Shown here: one piece after another, positions 45,601 to 55,557 of the stretch
How the letters are laid out: every line of letters starts with the position of its first letter
Numbering within the stretch: position 1 is the first letter of the stretch
Assembly: GCA_022578605.1 (NCBI GenBank)
Contig: MU394054.1
Span: 622,945-686,944 of the forward strand
Reading direction: 5' to 3'
DNA: 64,000 bases
Source of the DNA: Camillea tinctor
Taxonomy: Eukaryota > Ascomycota > Sordariomycetes > Xylariales > Xylariaceae
Position numbers and translations under genes: made by a program
The notes under the pieces: model-generated
Databases searched by the model: none
What the model was told of the DNA's origin: nothing
What the model saw: only the letters and a program-made list of their open reading frames with translations

Positions 45601-46844
45601 GTGGGTTCAACTGTGCTTTCCAGCTCTTTACCCTTGCCCTTGTCTTGTGGTTTAGATTGTCTCATGGCAAGTACTAGATCAGACAAGTCCTCCATCTCGC
45701 CCTCCCCAGTTAAGTTGGCAGTCGAATCCTCGACGGTAGGTAAAGCTTCGGCTGCCGGGGTAGCTGAGATAAGCTTGGAGGCGACTGGGGGAGAGCTGGG
45801 TGGTGTTCCAGAATCTCCCATCTCAGCGTCTGTCTGGTGGTTTGATCCTGGTGTCGTAGGGCGGCTCGAACTGGGTAATTTCCCGTCCTTTGAAGCCTCT
45901 TTGGTTTTGAAGTTGAATCGTTCGAAAAGGGAGGCTTTCGTAATCTTCTTCTTAGTCTTGGCTTCGTGGGCTAGCTGTAAACTTCGACTTATTCGCTGTG
46001 TCTCCCGGTTCATCTCTTCAAGAGCCTTCTTGCTTGCTTTCCGAGATGGGCGAGAAACTTCCTGTGTAAGTCTACGACCGCCATCATCATCTGAAATATC
46101 CGAGACGTCATCATCGTCGGCACCGGAATCGAGAGGCACCTGCTCAGCCATTCGTTGGGCACGCTCCTCTCGCTTGCGCTCTTCCTCGGCTTCTTTCTCC
46201 AGTCTTTCTTGCCGTTTCTTGGCTACTAAGGCATTAAAGCGAGCACTCTTACTCAAGTCTGCAGGAAGTTCCTCCTCTGTATCAGATCCTGCGGCAGCAT
46301 CGGTTGGCTTTGAGGGCGAAACAAATAATCCTGGTGAGGGAGTACTGTCGGCATCTGGTGCTGGTGCAGCTTCTGGTGTGGTACTGCGAGCTTTTCTGGC
46401 TAATCTCCTCCGAGGTGGAAAGCTGACATCGTCGTCCTCGTCCTCATCCTCATCCTTGTCTTGGTCATCTCCTTTGTTCGGATTTTCCTGTTGGTTGCTA
46501 GGTTTTGATGTCGCGCTCGTGGTATTGTTATAAGCGGAATGCATTCGTGCCGCTATTCTGCCTCGAGGCCGAACGATCTCCTCTTCCTCCTCCTCATCTT
46601 CTTCCTCTTCGGCGCCATCATCGTTACTTGAGCCGTGGGCCGATGGCGATTTCTCTTTAGTTTTTCTACTCTTCTCTATCGACTTGAATAGTTCCTTGGT
46701 GTCAATTGGTCCTGTGGCCTCATCGTCGGAATCTTGGTTGTCTACAGCAGCTAGCATGGCCTTGATTTTGGATCGCGGTGTCAATTGGGGCGAGTTGGGA
46801 GCGGACACGCCCTCGGCGGGAGAAGACGCGCGCGTAGACGCCAT
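42661..46844 (-). CDS. MRC1: Mediator of replication checkpoint 1 (Claspin homologue)
   Basis: Two exons, 46844-43792 and 43738-42661, with a 53-nt intron (GTAAGT, branch-like GCTAAC, TAG), give 1376 residues. The protein is very acidic and largely disordered, with charged helical segments (for example EKEAEEERKREERAQRMAEQ), as expected for Mrc1/Claspin. About 11 SQ/TQ sites crowd into residues 755-860 (DSQ, NSQ, DTQ, FSQSQ, EPTQ), the target cluster for ATR-type kinases. The splice joins the conserved C-terminal part: AGFFADRERAADAAQVDKLF, then HDITTGMLRKRRR and AKMQKALFADERIGKIAENP. Mrc1 travels with the replisome, couples helicase and polymerase, and passes the stalled-fork signal to the checkpoint kinase; this is family knowledge. 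ACGCGT boxes lie about 260-310 bases upstream. The start MASTRASSPAEGV is the first in-frame Met. Confidence 0.92.
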
Positions 46845-47774
46845 TTTTTTTTCACTGAGTACTGATGTTGGAGATGACTTATTGTGTAGGATGAAAGGCT
46901 GATGTTAAAATCTAGAGTAACATAATATGCCTAAAATGAATGCCAGTTAGAATAATCGTTGTTGATTCAATATAGGCATGGAATTGCGGTATGGGTTTAA
47001 GAATGGGGATAGGGAGAAAGTTGTAAGTAGTACATATGTAAAGTAGAAACTGGGTGGGTGTAAGTGGGTGGGGGGTTTTTCGTAGTTTAAGCACAAGCCG
47101 CAACGCGTTTTAGTGTACAAAACGCGGTACAGTACGGGTCAGTAACGCGTCAAGGTACTGCGCTGCATTTATCCAATTATGCAGGTGGATTGAACCCCAC
47201 AAACGTCATTCGCTGCACAGAACCGAACCCCCATTAGTCACCTTGCATATTCAATCTTCATAAATACCTACCTAGTATCAAATATTTCAGTTAATAACTC
47301 CCGAGCAAACAGGAGTAGAAAAACAAAAAGAAAAGGCGACGAAAAAAGTATAGGTTATGCTATACTTTTATTGACAGGCTACTAAATTTTTGTTCATTTT
47401 CCTTTCTTTTTTTTTTTCTTTTTTTTCTTCATATTTCTGATAGTATATCTAGATATACAAATAGTACAAAAAGGGGTATCGCTAGTAGAAAAAAAGGAAT
47501 AGGAGGGAAAAAAGAATCGAGATAGAAAAAGCCCCCCAGATGCTGTGAAATAATCCAACAAACGCCCCAGTCCGATGGTTCCTCTTTTTCGTTTCTATCA
47601 ATATACAATGCAATCGCATTTTGCGTCTTTTCCTCTCTTCTTCCCCAATATCATTGTGGAAGAGGAGCCGTCGACAAAGCGCCAGAGTTGGTAGGGTGTT
47701 TGGGTTTGGTAGTGATTGCGTAGGTATTATGTCTGCTCGCTCTGGTCTGGCTAAGCTTCATAAGGAGATAATTA
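46845..47774. other. MRC1 upstream region and HFI1 3' flank
   Basis: The first ~310 bases hold ACGCGT-type boxes. The rest is AT-rich with T- and A-runs (47405-47430) and holds no supported gene. Confidence 0.6.
47103..47150. promoter_or_regulatory. MluI cell-cycle box (MCB) cluster upstream of MRC1
   Basis: Two perfect ACGCGT palindromes (47103-47108, 47145-47150) and one ACGCGG (47122-47127) lie within 48 bases, 259-306 bases upstream of the MRC1 start codon. ACGCGT is the binding site of the MBF/DSC1 factor that drives G1/S genes in yeasts. The position next to an S-phase gene supports function. Confidence 0.65.
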
Positions 47775-49315
47775 TCAACCTGTCGCTAAGCAGGAATCCA
47801 ACACACTATTCAACTCGGCCATGTCTTGAGCACCGGTGCCTTCCCAAACAGACGAATCCTCGTCGATGTCCATAGCATCTGGGTGAATATTTCCGTTGGT
47901 AAGGGCAGAACCGCCATTGATACCCTTCTGGTCGACCTCATCGAGACCAATAGGTTTATGGCCCGGTAACCAGGTATAGTTATTGTAATTATCCAGCTCG
48001 CCGTCTTTGTAGGAATTTAGGATAACCGTCCTAGTCGTTGGATGTGACCCTACGCCGCAATCCCCGATCTCAAGTGCGAGACGCAAGTCGGCCATGCTAA
48101 GTGGTGACCGCTCCATGGCCGCTTTTGCCTCCACAGGTAACAACCCGCTCTTGTCTCGGGTCAACTCGCCCCTGGAGAACGCCTCCTCTTCTTTCTTTAG
48201 CTGCCTGCGATACTTGTGTGTCTGAATCCAGCCCGGTCCAGAACCAAACCCAGCGCTCCCCGAGTCGCCCGGCCCATTGCTTCTTGTCCTACTAAACACT
48301 ACCGAGAGGAACTCCTTGATAGCGTGCTCGGTAGCAACTGTCAAAAATTGAGCTGCGTCAGAAGCGTGGCCGTTGACGAGGCCTTCTTCGTAGCAAATAG
48401 GTAGCATTCTCGACTCGATGCTCGCCATGTCTGGAAACTCGCCCGACTCCACCGCCAAAGGCTGCGCAAATCGTTTTCGAATCTCGAGGTCCCAATCTAG
48501 ACAAGTCAGCACACAGGCAGTGAGAGAATCCTGTTAACGACTAAGAAATGTAACATACTCATTTTGTTTAGGCCGCTGGCACTTGGAGGTATATCGGGAA
48601 CGCGCGTGGACCTCGCTCTATGATGCTCTGTGAACATATTTGTCATAGACTCATAGGGGTTAATCTACAGGACGGGGTGGTTAGTCACGGTCCCCCAAGG
48701 TATACCAAGTGAAAGAAGATTGCGTGCACTCACATCATTTTGGGATAAATCCTTAATACGCCTCCTATCCCGACTCGGGAGCTGCATGACCTCGGCTTTT
48801 AACCTCCGCTCGGCAGCATCGCCAGTGACCGGCTTAGCGCCAACATTGGTTGCGGGCTTGTCATTAGCAGATACCCAAGGCGCAAGACCTTGGTCAGGCA
48901 TTTCCCTGGTCAGGTTGGCCAATATGGCAGCCAACAGGCGATTGTGAAGATGAACCTTCTCGCCATTGGGAGAAGCTAATATAGGGTCGACGCGGTCCGT
49001 ATATTCTACCTGGTTAAGACGGCCTAAGGTACGGTTAGGCAGGGAGTCAGGCTAGTAAGAGGGGGGCAGACCCATGGAAATTGGCTGACCTAGTATAAGT
49101 TTTGTAGTAGCATCTTTGTACACGTTGAACTGTTCATTTCCTATAGCTGATTTTAGGGCTGTATAAAGAGGTTCCAGGTCTATCCGAGCAGGAACAATCT
49201 GGCTGGTTTTGGTGATTTTTTGGGTGGTCGGGGCGGAAACGGTTATGGATTTAAGAACGGGAGTCGAGAGGCTGACAGATGGGCGGCTCAGAGCCGCAGG
49301 ATCTATATCAGGCAT
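47775..49315 (-). CDS. HFI1: SAGA complex adaptor Hfi1/Ada1
   Basis: Four exons, 49315-49090, 49023-48734, 48664-48559 and 48496-47775, give 447 residues; the introns are 66, 69 and 62 nt. The N-terminal part ([20 protein letters not shown], then [20 protein letters not shown] across the first splice, and [19 protein letters not shown]) fits the SAGA-Tad1 domain of Hfi1/Ada1. The third exon ([24 protein letters not shown]) and [20 protein letters not shown] with [20 protein letters not shown] show the later part, which contains the histone-fold-like helix used to pair with Taf12. The tail is acidic (MDIDEDSS). Hfi1 is a structural core subunit of the SAGA histone acetyltransferase co-activator, in the nucleus. 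The first donor is GTCAGC, unusual but needed for the conserved LGRLNQVEY. Divergent from GCP3. Confidence 0.87.
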
Positions 49316-50284
49316 GGTGGAATAACAATAAGACTAATAATAATAATAATAGAATAAAGCGAGTAATGAAGTAGTGATAATATGCGAAGCGTAGTTATGT
49401 GGTGTAGTTTGGTAGGGTGGTAGGAGGGTTGAAAGGTTCAAGTTCGGATGAAAGTGGCTCGGCACGGAAAAGAGAGGGTACGACGGGATGGGTGGTGATG
49501 CGTCGTGGATATGATGTGTTCGTGTGGTCGTGTGGTTGTGTGTGGTTTGCGGGCGAAAAGCGCGAGGCCAGACGTGAGCTTGGGTGGGAGGTGTCGCGCG
49601 CGGGCTACAGGCACAGCGCAGCGCGAAAAAGAAAATTAAAATCCATTCATGAGGTGCGTAAGTGTAATGCGATCATGGGAAGATATTGTAAAGAGATGGA
49701 AATTAATTGGGTGGTGGTGATACGCGATGGAAAATATCTCGTCCTTTTCTTTTTTTTCTTTTTCTTTTTCTAATAAAAGCGGTAGAGTTGAGATGTCGTT
49801 CTAAGCTCATCAGCATGGACCCAGAGCTTACAACTTTAGAGCCCAGGGCATTGTTGCTAACCACTAACCACTAAAACCTTAGCTAGGAGTTCTCGGTACT
49901 TTCACAATGGTAAGAATATATAGCTGATTGTGGGGTGGGGAAAGGTATCGAGTACCTACATCGTTGTAGATCAATCTTAAAAAAAAAGAAAAAAAAGAAG
50001 TAGTATGTAGGTAACAAAACACAAGAACAAGTTCCTGTTACGCAGCCACCCCACCAAGTTTCGAGTTACATAGTACCTACCATATACCTATCAATACTTA
50101 TATCTAGGTCAGGTACTTGATAAAAGGTTGTCCCGCATTCGAGGCGCGTCGCGTTCCTCCAATTCTCTCTATCTCCCCTCACTCTCTCCCCTTCTAGCTC
50201 TACACTTATCGATTGGATATAATAAATAAATACATCAACTTGACATTGGCTTTCTTTACTTGGGTATATACATGATGCTGCAGA
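49316..50284. other. Divergent promoter region of HFI1 and GCP3
   Basis: About 970 bases holding both 5' regions. It shows an imperfect ATA/TAATAA run near 49325-49355, T/C tracts at 49745-49770, and no gene. Confidence 0.6.
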
Positions 50285-53217
50285 ATGTCCGGGTCGACTC
50301 AAGACCGGAACAGGCGTGTTACCCTTAGTATCAACCGCCTTATTTCGCAAATCATCCCCGACGATCCGCATCTGGATGAAGAACAGCACCAGCAGAGACA
50401 TGACCTGTTCTTTCAGGAGATCAAGCATCAGTTAGAAACGTAGGTTTATATATATATATACATATCTAACAATGCTAATCTCCATACTGCCTTAGTCCAC
50501 GCCCACCTCCCCTCGCCGACCAGAACCATGCCTCCGAACTCATCAGGCGAAAGCTGGTACAGACAAACCCCAGCCAGGCCCTGCGCTACTCCAATCTTTA
50601 TTCGAGATTACTGGCATTGCCTGTTCTGAACCAAAAATGGGCTATGCTCTACCTCCTACACCAACTGGCTGACTCGCCCGATCCCAGCGAGCCAGACCCC
50701 ATAGCCATCGCCGAGTTCGAGCACGAGGAAGCCAGGCGGAGGCAGGAGGAGCGAGAGGAGGCGAGACGGAGGAAGCAGGAAGAGCGAGAAGAGTTCGGTT
50801 CTAGTGGGCCCTCGGATGACGAAAGCCTCGACGGCTACGGACATCCCCCTGCCGCCGACGACTATCGTCCAACTGAGCTCCGCGATGTACTCAAGAATCC
50901 TAAGGATGCAAGGTCCTTTGACGGGGAAATCCAGCAGCCGCCGTCTAGGTATCAGTCGCCGCGCACCAAGACGGCTCGAGACGACGTCCCAAGCCCGTCA
51001 AAGAGAGATGTTGCCATCAAATCCAAATTATTAGCCGATAATTATGTCAATGTCGAACCGTCTGAACCCGCTCTCCTCAGAGATCTGCCCTATACCCTTC
51101 AGGGGCTCTCCTCCACCACCCTTCCTTTCGGCAAGGACTACTCATTAAAACTTCCCTCCACTCTCCCGCCACCCCTAATCAGTCTCCTCCATACTCTCGC
51201 CGAGCCCTCGCTACTGTATCGCACCCTGGAAGATTTCGTCAAAACCACCACCAAGGGGCTTTTAGACCAGAGTCTCCGTGCGGCTATCAACAACGAACTG
51301 CGCTCCTATCTTACTCTAGTAGCCACACTGGAGGGTCAGATAAGGCGTGCTTTAGCTACTATCGACGAAGATGCGCCGCGGAATGGCATTGGTAAGGCCG
51401 GCGTCACTCTCAAGCGCTGTGTTGTCTGGACCCGGGATGCGACAATGGGGTTGCGGCTCATGAGCTTAATAGCCGAGGAGTCAAAAAGTAAGAAAGGAGG
51501 CCAGCTCATCTCCTTGATCCACTCGTTTTCCTCGTCCCATGGCGACCCCATAGTAGGCGCTTTTGCCGAGCGATTGCTCGTGCCGGTGACCCGGCCTTTC
51601 TACGATATTCTGCGACAATGGATCTACGATGGCGAGCTTTGTGACCCCTATCTTGAGTTTTTTATCCAAGAAAACTCACAAGAGGTCATGCCAAAGGGCA
51701 AGTCAGGATCCATCAATGTCTGGGAGGATAAGTACAAGTTGGAAGAAACTATGGTCCCCTCTATCATGACAGTGGACTTCTCCGAAAAGGTGGCGCTCAT
51801 CGGCAAATCTCTAAACTTCATCCGTCACAGCTGTGGTGATGCACAATGGGTCGAGTCATACTCCAAGGAATCGTCCAAGGAGTTACGCTACGGAGACACT
51901 GCTACTCTCGAAGCTTGGATTGACGAGGCCTATAAAACTACCATGCGCCGCCTGATGCACCTTATGACGAACAAGTTCCATCTCTTCCAGCATCTTCAAG
52001 CATTGAAAGACTATATCCTCCTGGGCCAAGGCGACTTCATCGCACTTCTGATGGAATCGCTGGCCGCCAATCTTGACCGTCCCGCAGGTGCCCAATATAG
52101 ACATACTTTAACAGCGCAGCTGGAGCACGCTATTCGCGGCTCCAATGCCCAGTATGATTCCCAAGAGGTCCTTCGCCGTCTCGATGCACGTATGCTGCAG
52201 CTCTCGCACGGCGACATAGGCTGGGATTGCTTCACGCTAGAGTATAAGATCGACGCTCCAGTCGACGTTGTCGTATCAGACTGGGGCAACCGGCAGTACC
52301 TCAAGGTCTTCAACTTCCTCTGGCGTATAAAGCGTGTCGAGTTCGCGCTCTCGTCAACCTGGCGCAAGGTGACAACGGGGTCGCGCGGCGTCCTGCACAC
52401 AGACCACCCAACCGTCCAGCAGACTTGGAAGACAACACGCGGCTTCCTCGCCGAGATGGTGCACTTCGTCGGCCAACTGCAGTACTATATCCTATTCGAG
52501 GTTATCGAAAGCTCCTGGACCGAACTACAGGCCCGCCTCGCCCGCGACGACGTCACCCTCGACGACGTTATCCACGCCCACAAGAAGTACCTCGACTCCA
52601 TCACGCACAAGGGCCTCCTAGGTGCCCGCCGCCGCCGCTTCGTCGGCTCCTCCGCCGGGGGAGCCTCTGGCAGTGGAGCTCCGGGCGCCGCCACCGGTGC
52701 TAATAACGACGAGGACGATAACAGTTACATGATCCAGCTAGGCGAGCTCCTGCGCATCATGCTCGCCTACCGCGAGAGCGTCGACGGCCTGTACTCGTGG
52801 TCCGTATCGGACTTCATGCAGCGGCAGAACGCGGACATCTCGCAGCGCCACCCCGGCCGGGGCAAATCCGCTGCTACCAACGTCAACACGTCCTCCCTGG
52901 ACGCTGCCGACGCCAGCCACCTCACCCAGGAAGGCGGGGTCCCGCACAGCGAATTCCCCGCCCTCCAGGAGCGCCTCCGCCACCTCGGCGACCGCTTCCG
53001 CGGCAAGCTCCAGATCCTCCTCGGCGACCTCGCCTACCAGCCCGACGTCGACCTGCGCTTCCTCGGCGTCGCCATGAACTTCAACGACGTGTATCAGCCC
53101 ATTAGAAAGAAGGCTAAGACTGTCGCTGGTGCTACGGCGGGTGCCTCGGGGACAGCTGGCGGAGCTGGGGATAAGGATGCTGCTGCGAAGGTGAGCGGGG
53201 GTGGGGGCAGAGGATGA
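50285..53217 (+). CDS. Gamma-tubulin complex component 3 (GCP3 / Spc98-Alp6 homologue)
   Basis: Two exons, 50285-50439 and 50496-53217, with a 56-nt intron (GTAGGT...TTAG), give 958 residues. The N-terminal helix bundle starts RVTLSINRLISQIIPDDP. A charged insert (ARRRQEEREEARRRKQEERE, near 120) is followed by the GRIP1/Spc97-98 domain: LLRDLPYTLQGLSSTTLPFG, later the GRIP1 helices (LRAAINNELRSYLTLVATLE) and, in GRIP2, TLEYKIDAPVDVV then YLKVFNFLWRIKRVEF (about 650-666), the best-conserved GCP stretch. The Gly/Ala-rich loop (about 785-800) and the Lys/Ala/Gly tail look disordered. In the gamma-tubulin small complex, GCP2 and GCP3 hold gamma-tubulin at the spindle pole body and nucleate microtubules; GCP3 is chosen over GCP2 from the overall sequence style. 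Start Met (MSGSTQDRNRR) is fixed by the short first exon. Confidence 0.92.
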
Positions 53218-55557
53218 AGATAGAAGGGAAGAGAAAGAGGGCAAGGTAGATAGATTCCATAGGCTAAGCGGGCCGAGTGTGGTTTTATAATATATTGTAG
53301 GGTTTGATCAGAGAGAAAGGAAGGGTGAAAGAAGGGGGTGGGAGCGGGTGTTTGAAGTGTGGAGAATAGGGGTAAAACACTAGGTGGCCTACCTCCACAC
53401 ACACCCTTATATCCTTATATAGGGCAAAGTTTCTATCATAAGAAAGAAGCGAAAGGGGTTTTCGACAGGGGAACTGGGCTAGGTTATAGTTTAGGTTGGT
53501 CTAGACAAAGACCTAAGGAATTCTTTGAGAGTAGCCCTCCCCCTTCTCTTCCGGAAAACGGATTAAACCCAAGGACACAGAGCCGGTATGAGAAAGGAGA
53601 TAAGAGGAGAGGGGGAAAGGAGTAGAAAAATTAGCACAGGAAATGAGACCATGACACCCTAGAAACCCCGATTTCAATACTAAACAATAAATACTTCATC
53701 ACCCACAGTCAAGCATTATAGGTTATATATATACTTCTGCTTCACAGAAACTCATGACACGCCAAATCGCCTTTATGCCTAACTACCTACCTAATGTATA
53801 TCGCTAGAGAGGTAGTGATTATCAAGAGTACCCACACAAAACACGAGCAAGTAGATGCCTTACTAACTGGTGAGACAATCCGATACCTACTTCGTACAGT
53901 GGGGGGAAATTAGAAACGACCAATTTTTTTTCACTCAACATCACCAGTTTTCTTACATTTGCAAACCGTTAAAAAATAGAAAAAATTATATATGTAATAT
54001 TTGTTATTTCTTTTTATATACACTGCTTTTATTTTATTTTTTACATTTTATTTTATGCTAATAAATAAATAAATGTTAATAAATTTTTTTTTTACCCCGC
54101 AAAATTTAAATACTAAAAGTAACGGCTAAAAGTACTGTATATATATATTATTATATAACTTCATAAATAAAAATGTTAAAAATAAAATGTTTACATATTA
54201 TAAATATATAATATTTAAGGTTAATAAATATAATTTTTATATATTTTAATATTATATATTAAGAGTGTTATAGTTATTTTAATAAGGAAGGTTTTGTAGT
54301 TGAAGTAAAGGAAAAAAATTGGTCGTTTCTAATTTCCCCCCACTGTAAGTCTCGGATCTTCCTAGGTTAGGTTACTTGCAACCTACGGGGACAGGCATTC
54401 ACACAGCACGATGCAAAACAAGCAGGTTACCAAAAGATTATATGGCCATATCGTTTCATCATTCATACGTTTAGCTTCGTAAAGACGCATAAGTAAAGTA
54501 GTAACGGCAGCAGCAAACAGTAGTAAGTACATAGTCCGACTTTCTCTCGCGTCTCTTCTTTTTTTTCTTTTTTTTTCCGTTGGTTTATTAGTTTTAGTTC
54601 TTTTTTTTTTTTGGTTTTCTGTCTTTTAAGTTTTTCTTCCCCTTATATTTCCTCCCTTTCCCTTTTCTTTTTCGGTTTTTTTTTTGTTCTCTTCAGTTGT
54701 TTTTTCCTCCCTCAATCATCCGCGTCGGCAAACCCCCTTTTCTCTCCCTCTGCTCCCCTCTCCTTGGACGGTGCTGTTGTGCCTTTTTGCTAATTTCTTG
54801 GTCTCGTGTCGAACGCCGGTATGGTGCGAAAAAAATACAGACCAAGAGGTTGGATGCAAGGATGTCTAAGGCCTTTTTCCTTTTTTTTCTTCCTCTTCCC
54901 ACCGGGTCTAGATCTACAATGGTGATCCGGTTGCAAAAATACACGAGAACCTCTCCTATGGTGGTGTTGCTAACTCCGTTCCGTGACCATTACCGATATC
55001 CCCCCTCTCCTGCCGTTCCTATGTGACAAAGGAAAATTGGCCATTCATTGGATGTGCCAGTGTGTTGATTCAGTGGTTAGATCGCAAAAACGATCAATAT
55101 AGAGTTGCCTGTATGTGTCCAGGCTATCGTAGAATGGGAGTTCAATGGAACTAGCGGCGAGCTATTGGTCCCAGAGTAAAGTGTCTAGGTTCGTAGCATT
55201 TCGTGAAGTCAATCCTTCGGAGGCACCAACTACCGATGAAAGAGGACGCCCAAAGATGCTACCGTGTTAGAAACAAATACGCCAAAGATGCTTCAAGCCT
55301 CGAGTACAATCGAGACAATACACCATATCGTACATCATTCAAGATGTGAAGATTTGACTTGCCAATCTCTTTTTGTAGAAAGATACGCTGCCGTTTCTTG
55401 TGACCACGGCAAAATATCCAGCAGGACTGGCAAATAGACAAGGCAAACCAACACACATCACCTTCTCAGATACGACCCCCATATCCAGTATTTTGCAAGA
55501 TCGAGCAAGATGTGAGCCTGACGAACTGGAAAAGATGATTTGATAGTTAGAGAGCAA
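53218..55557. other. Convergent 3' intergenic region of GCP3 and WEE1, with a MITE
   Basis: No supported gene. The 449-bp MITE (53897-54345) lies here. Beyond it come long T-runs (54560-54690). Frames at 53870 and 54693-55026 are low-complexity. Confidence 0.6.
53895..54347. mobile_element. Tc1/mariner-type MITE, non-autonomous
   Basis: Element 53897-54345 (449 bp) with 34-bp perfect terminal inverted repeats, each starting CAGTGGGGGGAAATTAG and continuing AAACGACCAATTTTTTT. A TA dinucleotide flanks both ends (53895-53896, 54346-54347), which matches Tc1/mariner/pogo target duplication; CAGT ends are also usual there. The interior is extremely AT-rich (TATA/ATAAAT steps) and has no transposase frame, so it must be mobilised in trans. 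TIR identity suggests recent or recently conserved insertion. It lies between convergent genes, where harm is least. Confidence 0.88.

Noticed and set aside
45337..46533. 398-codon plus-strand frame opposite MRC1
   Set aside because: It is antisense to a strongly supported exon; the Ser-rich product is what acidic Glu/Asp/Ser codons give when read backwards.
49815..49880. tRNA-like TTAGTGGTTAGCA on the minus strand
   Set aside because: No valid T-arm or closing acceptor stem.
55055..55130. tRNA-like TTCAGTGGTTAGA on the plus strand
   Set aside because: No anticodon arm or B box at the needed distance.
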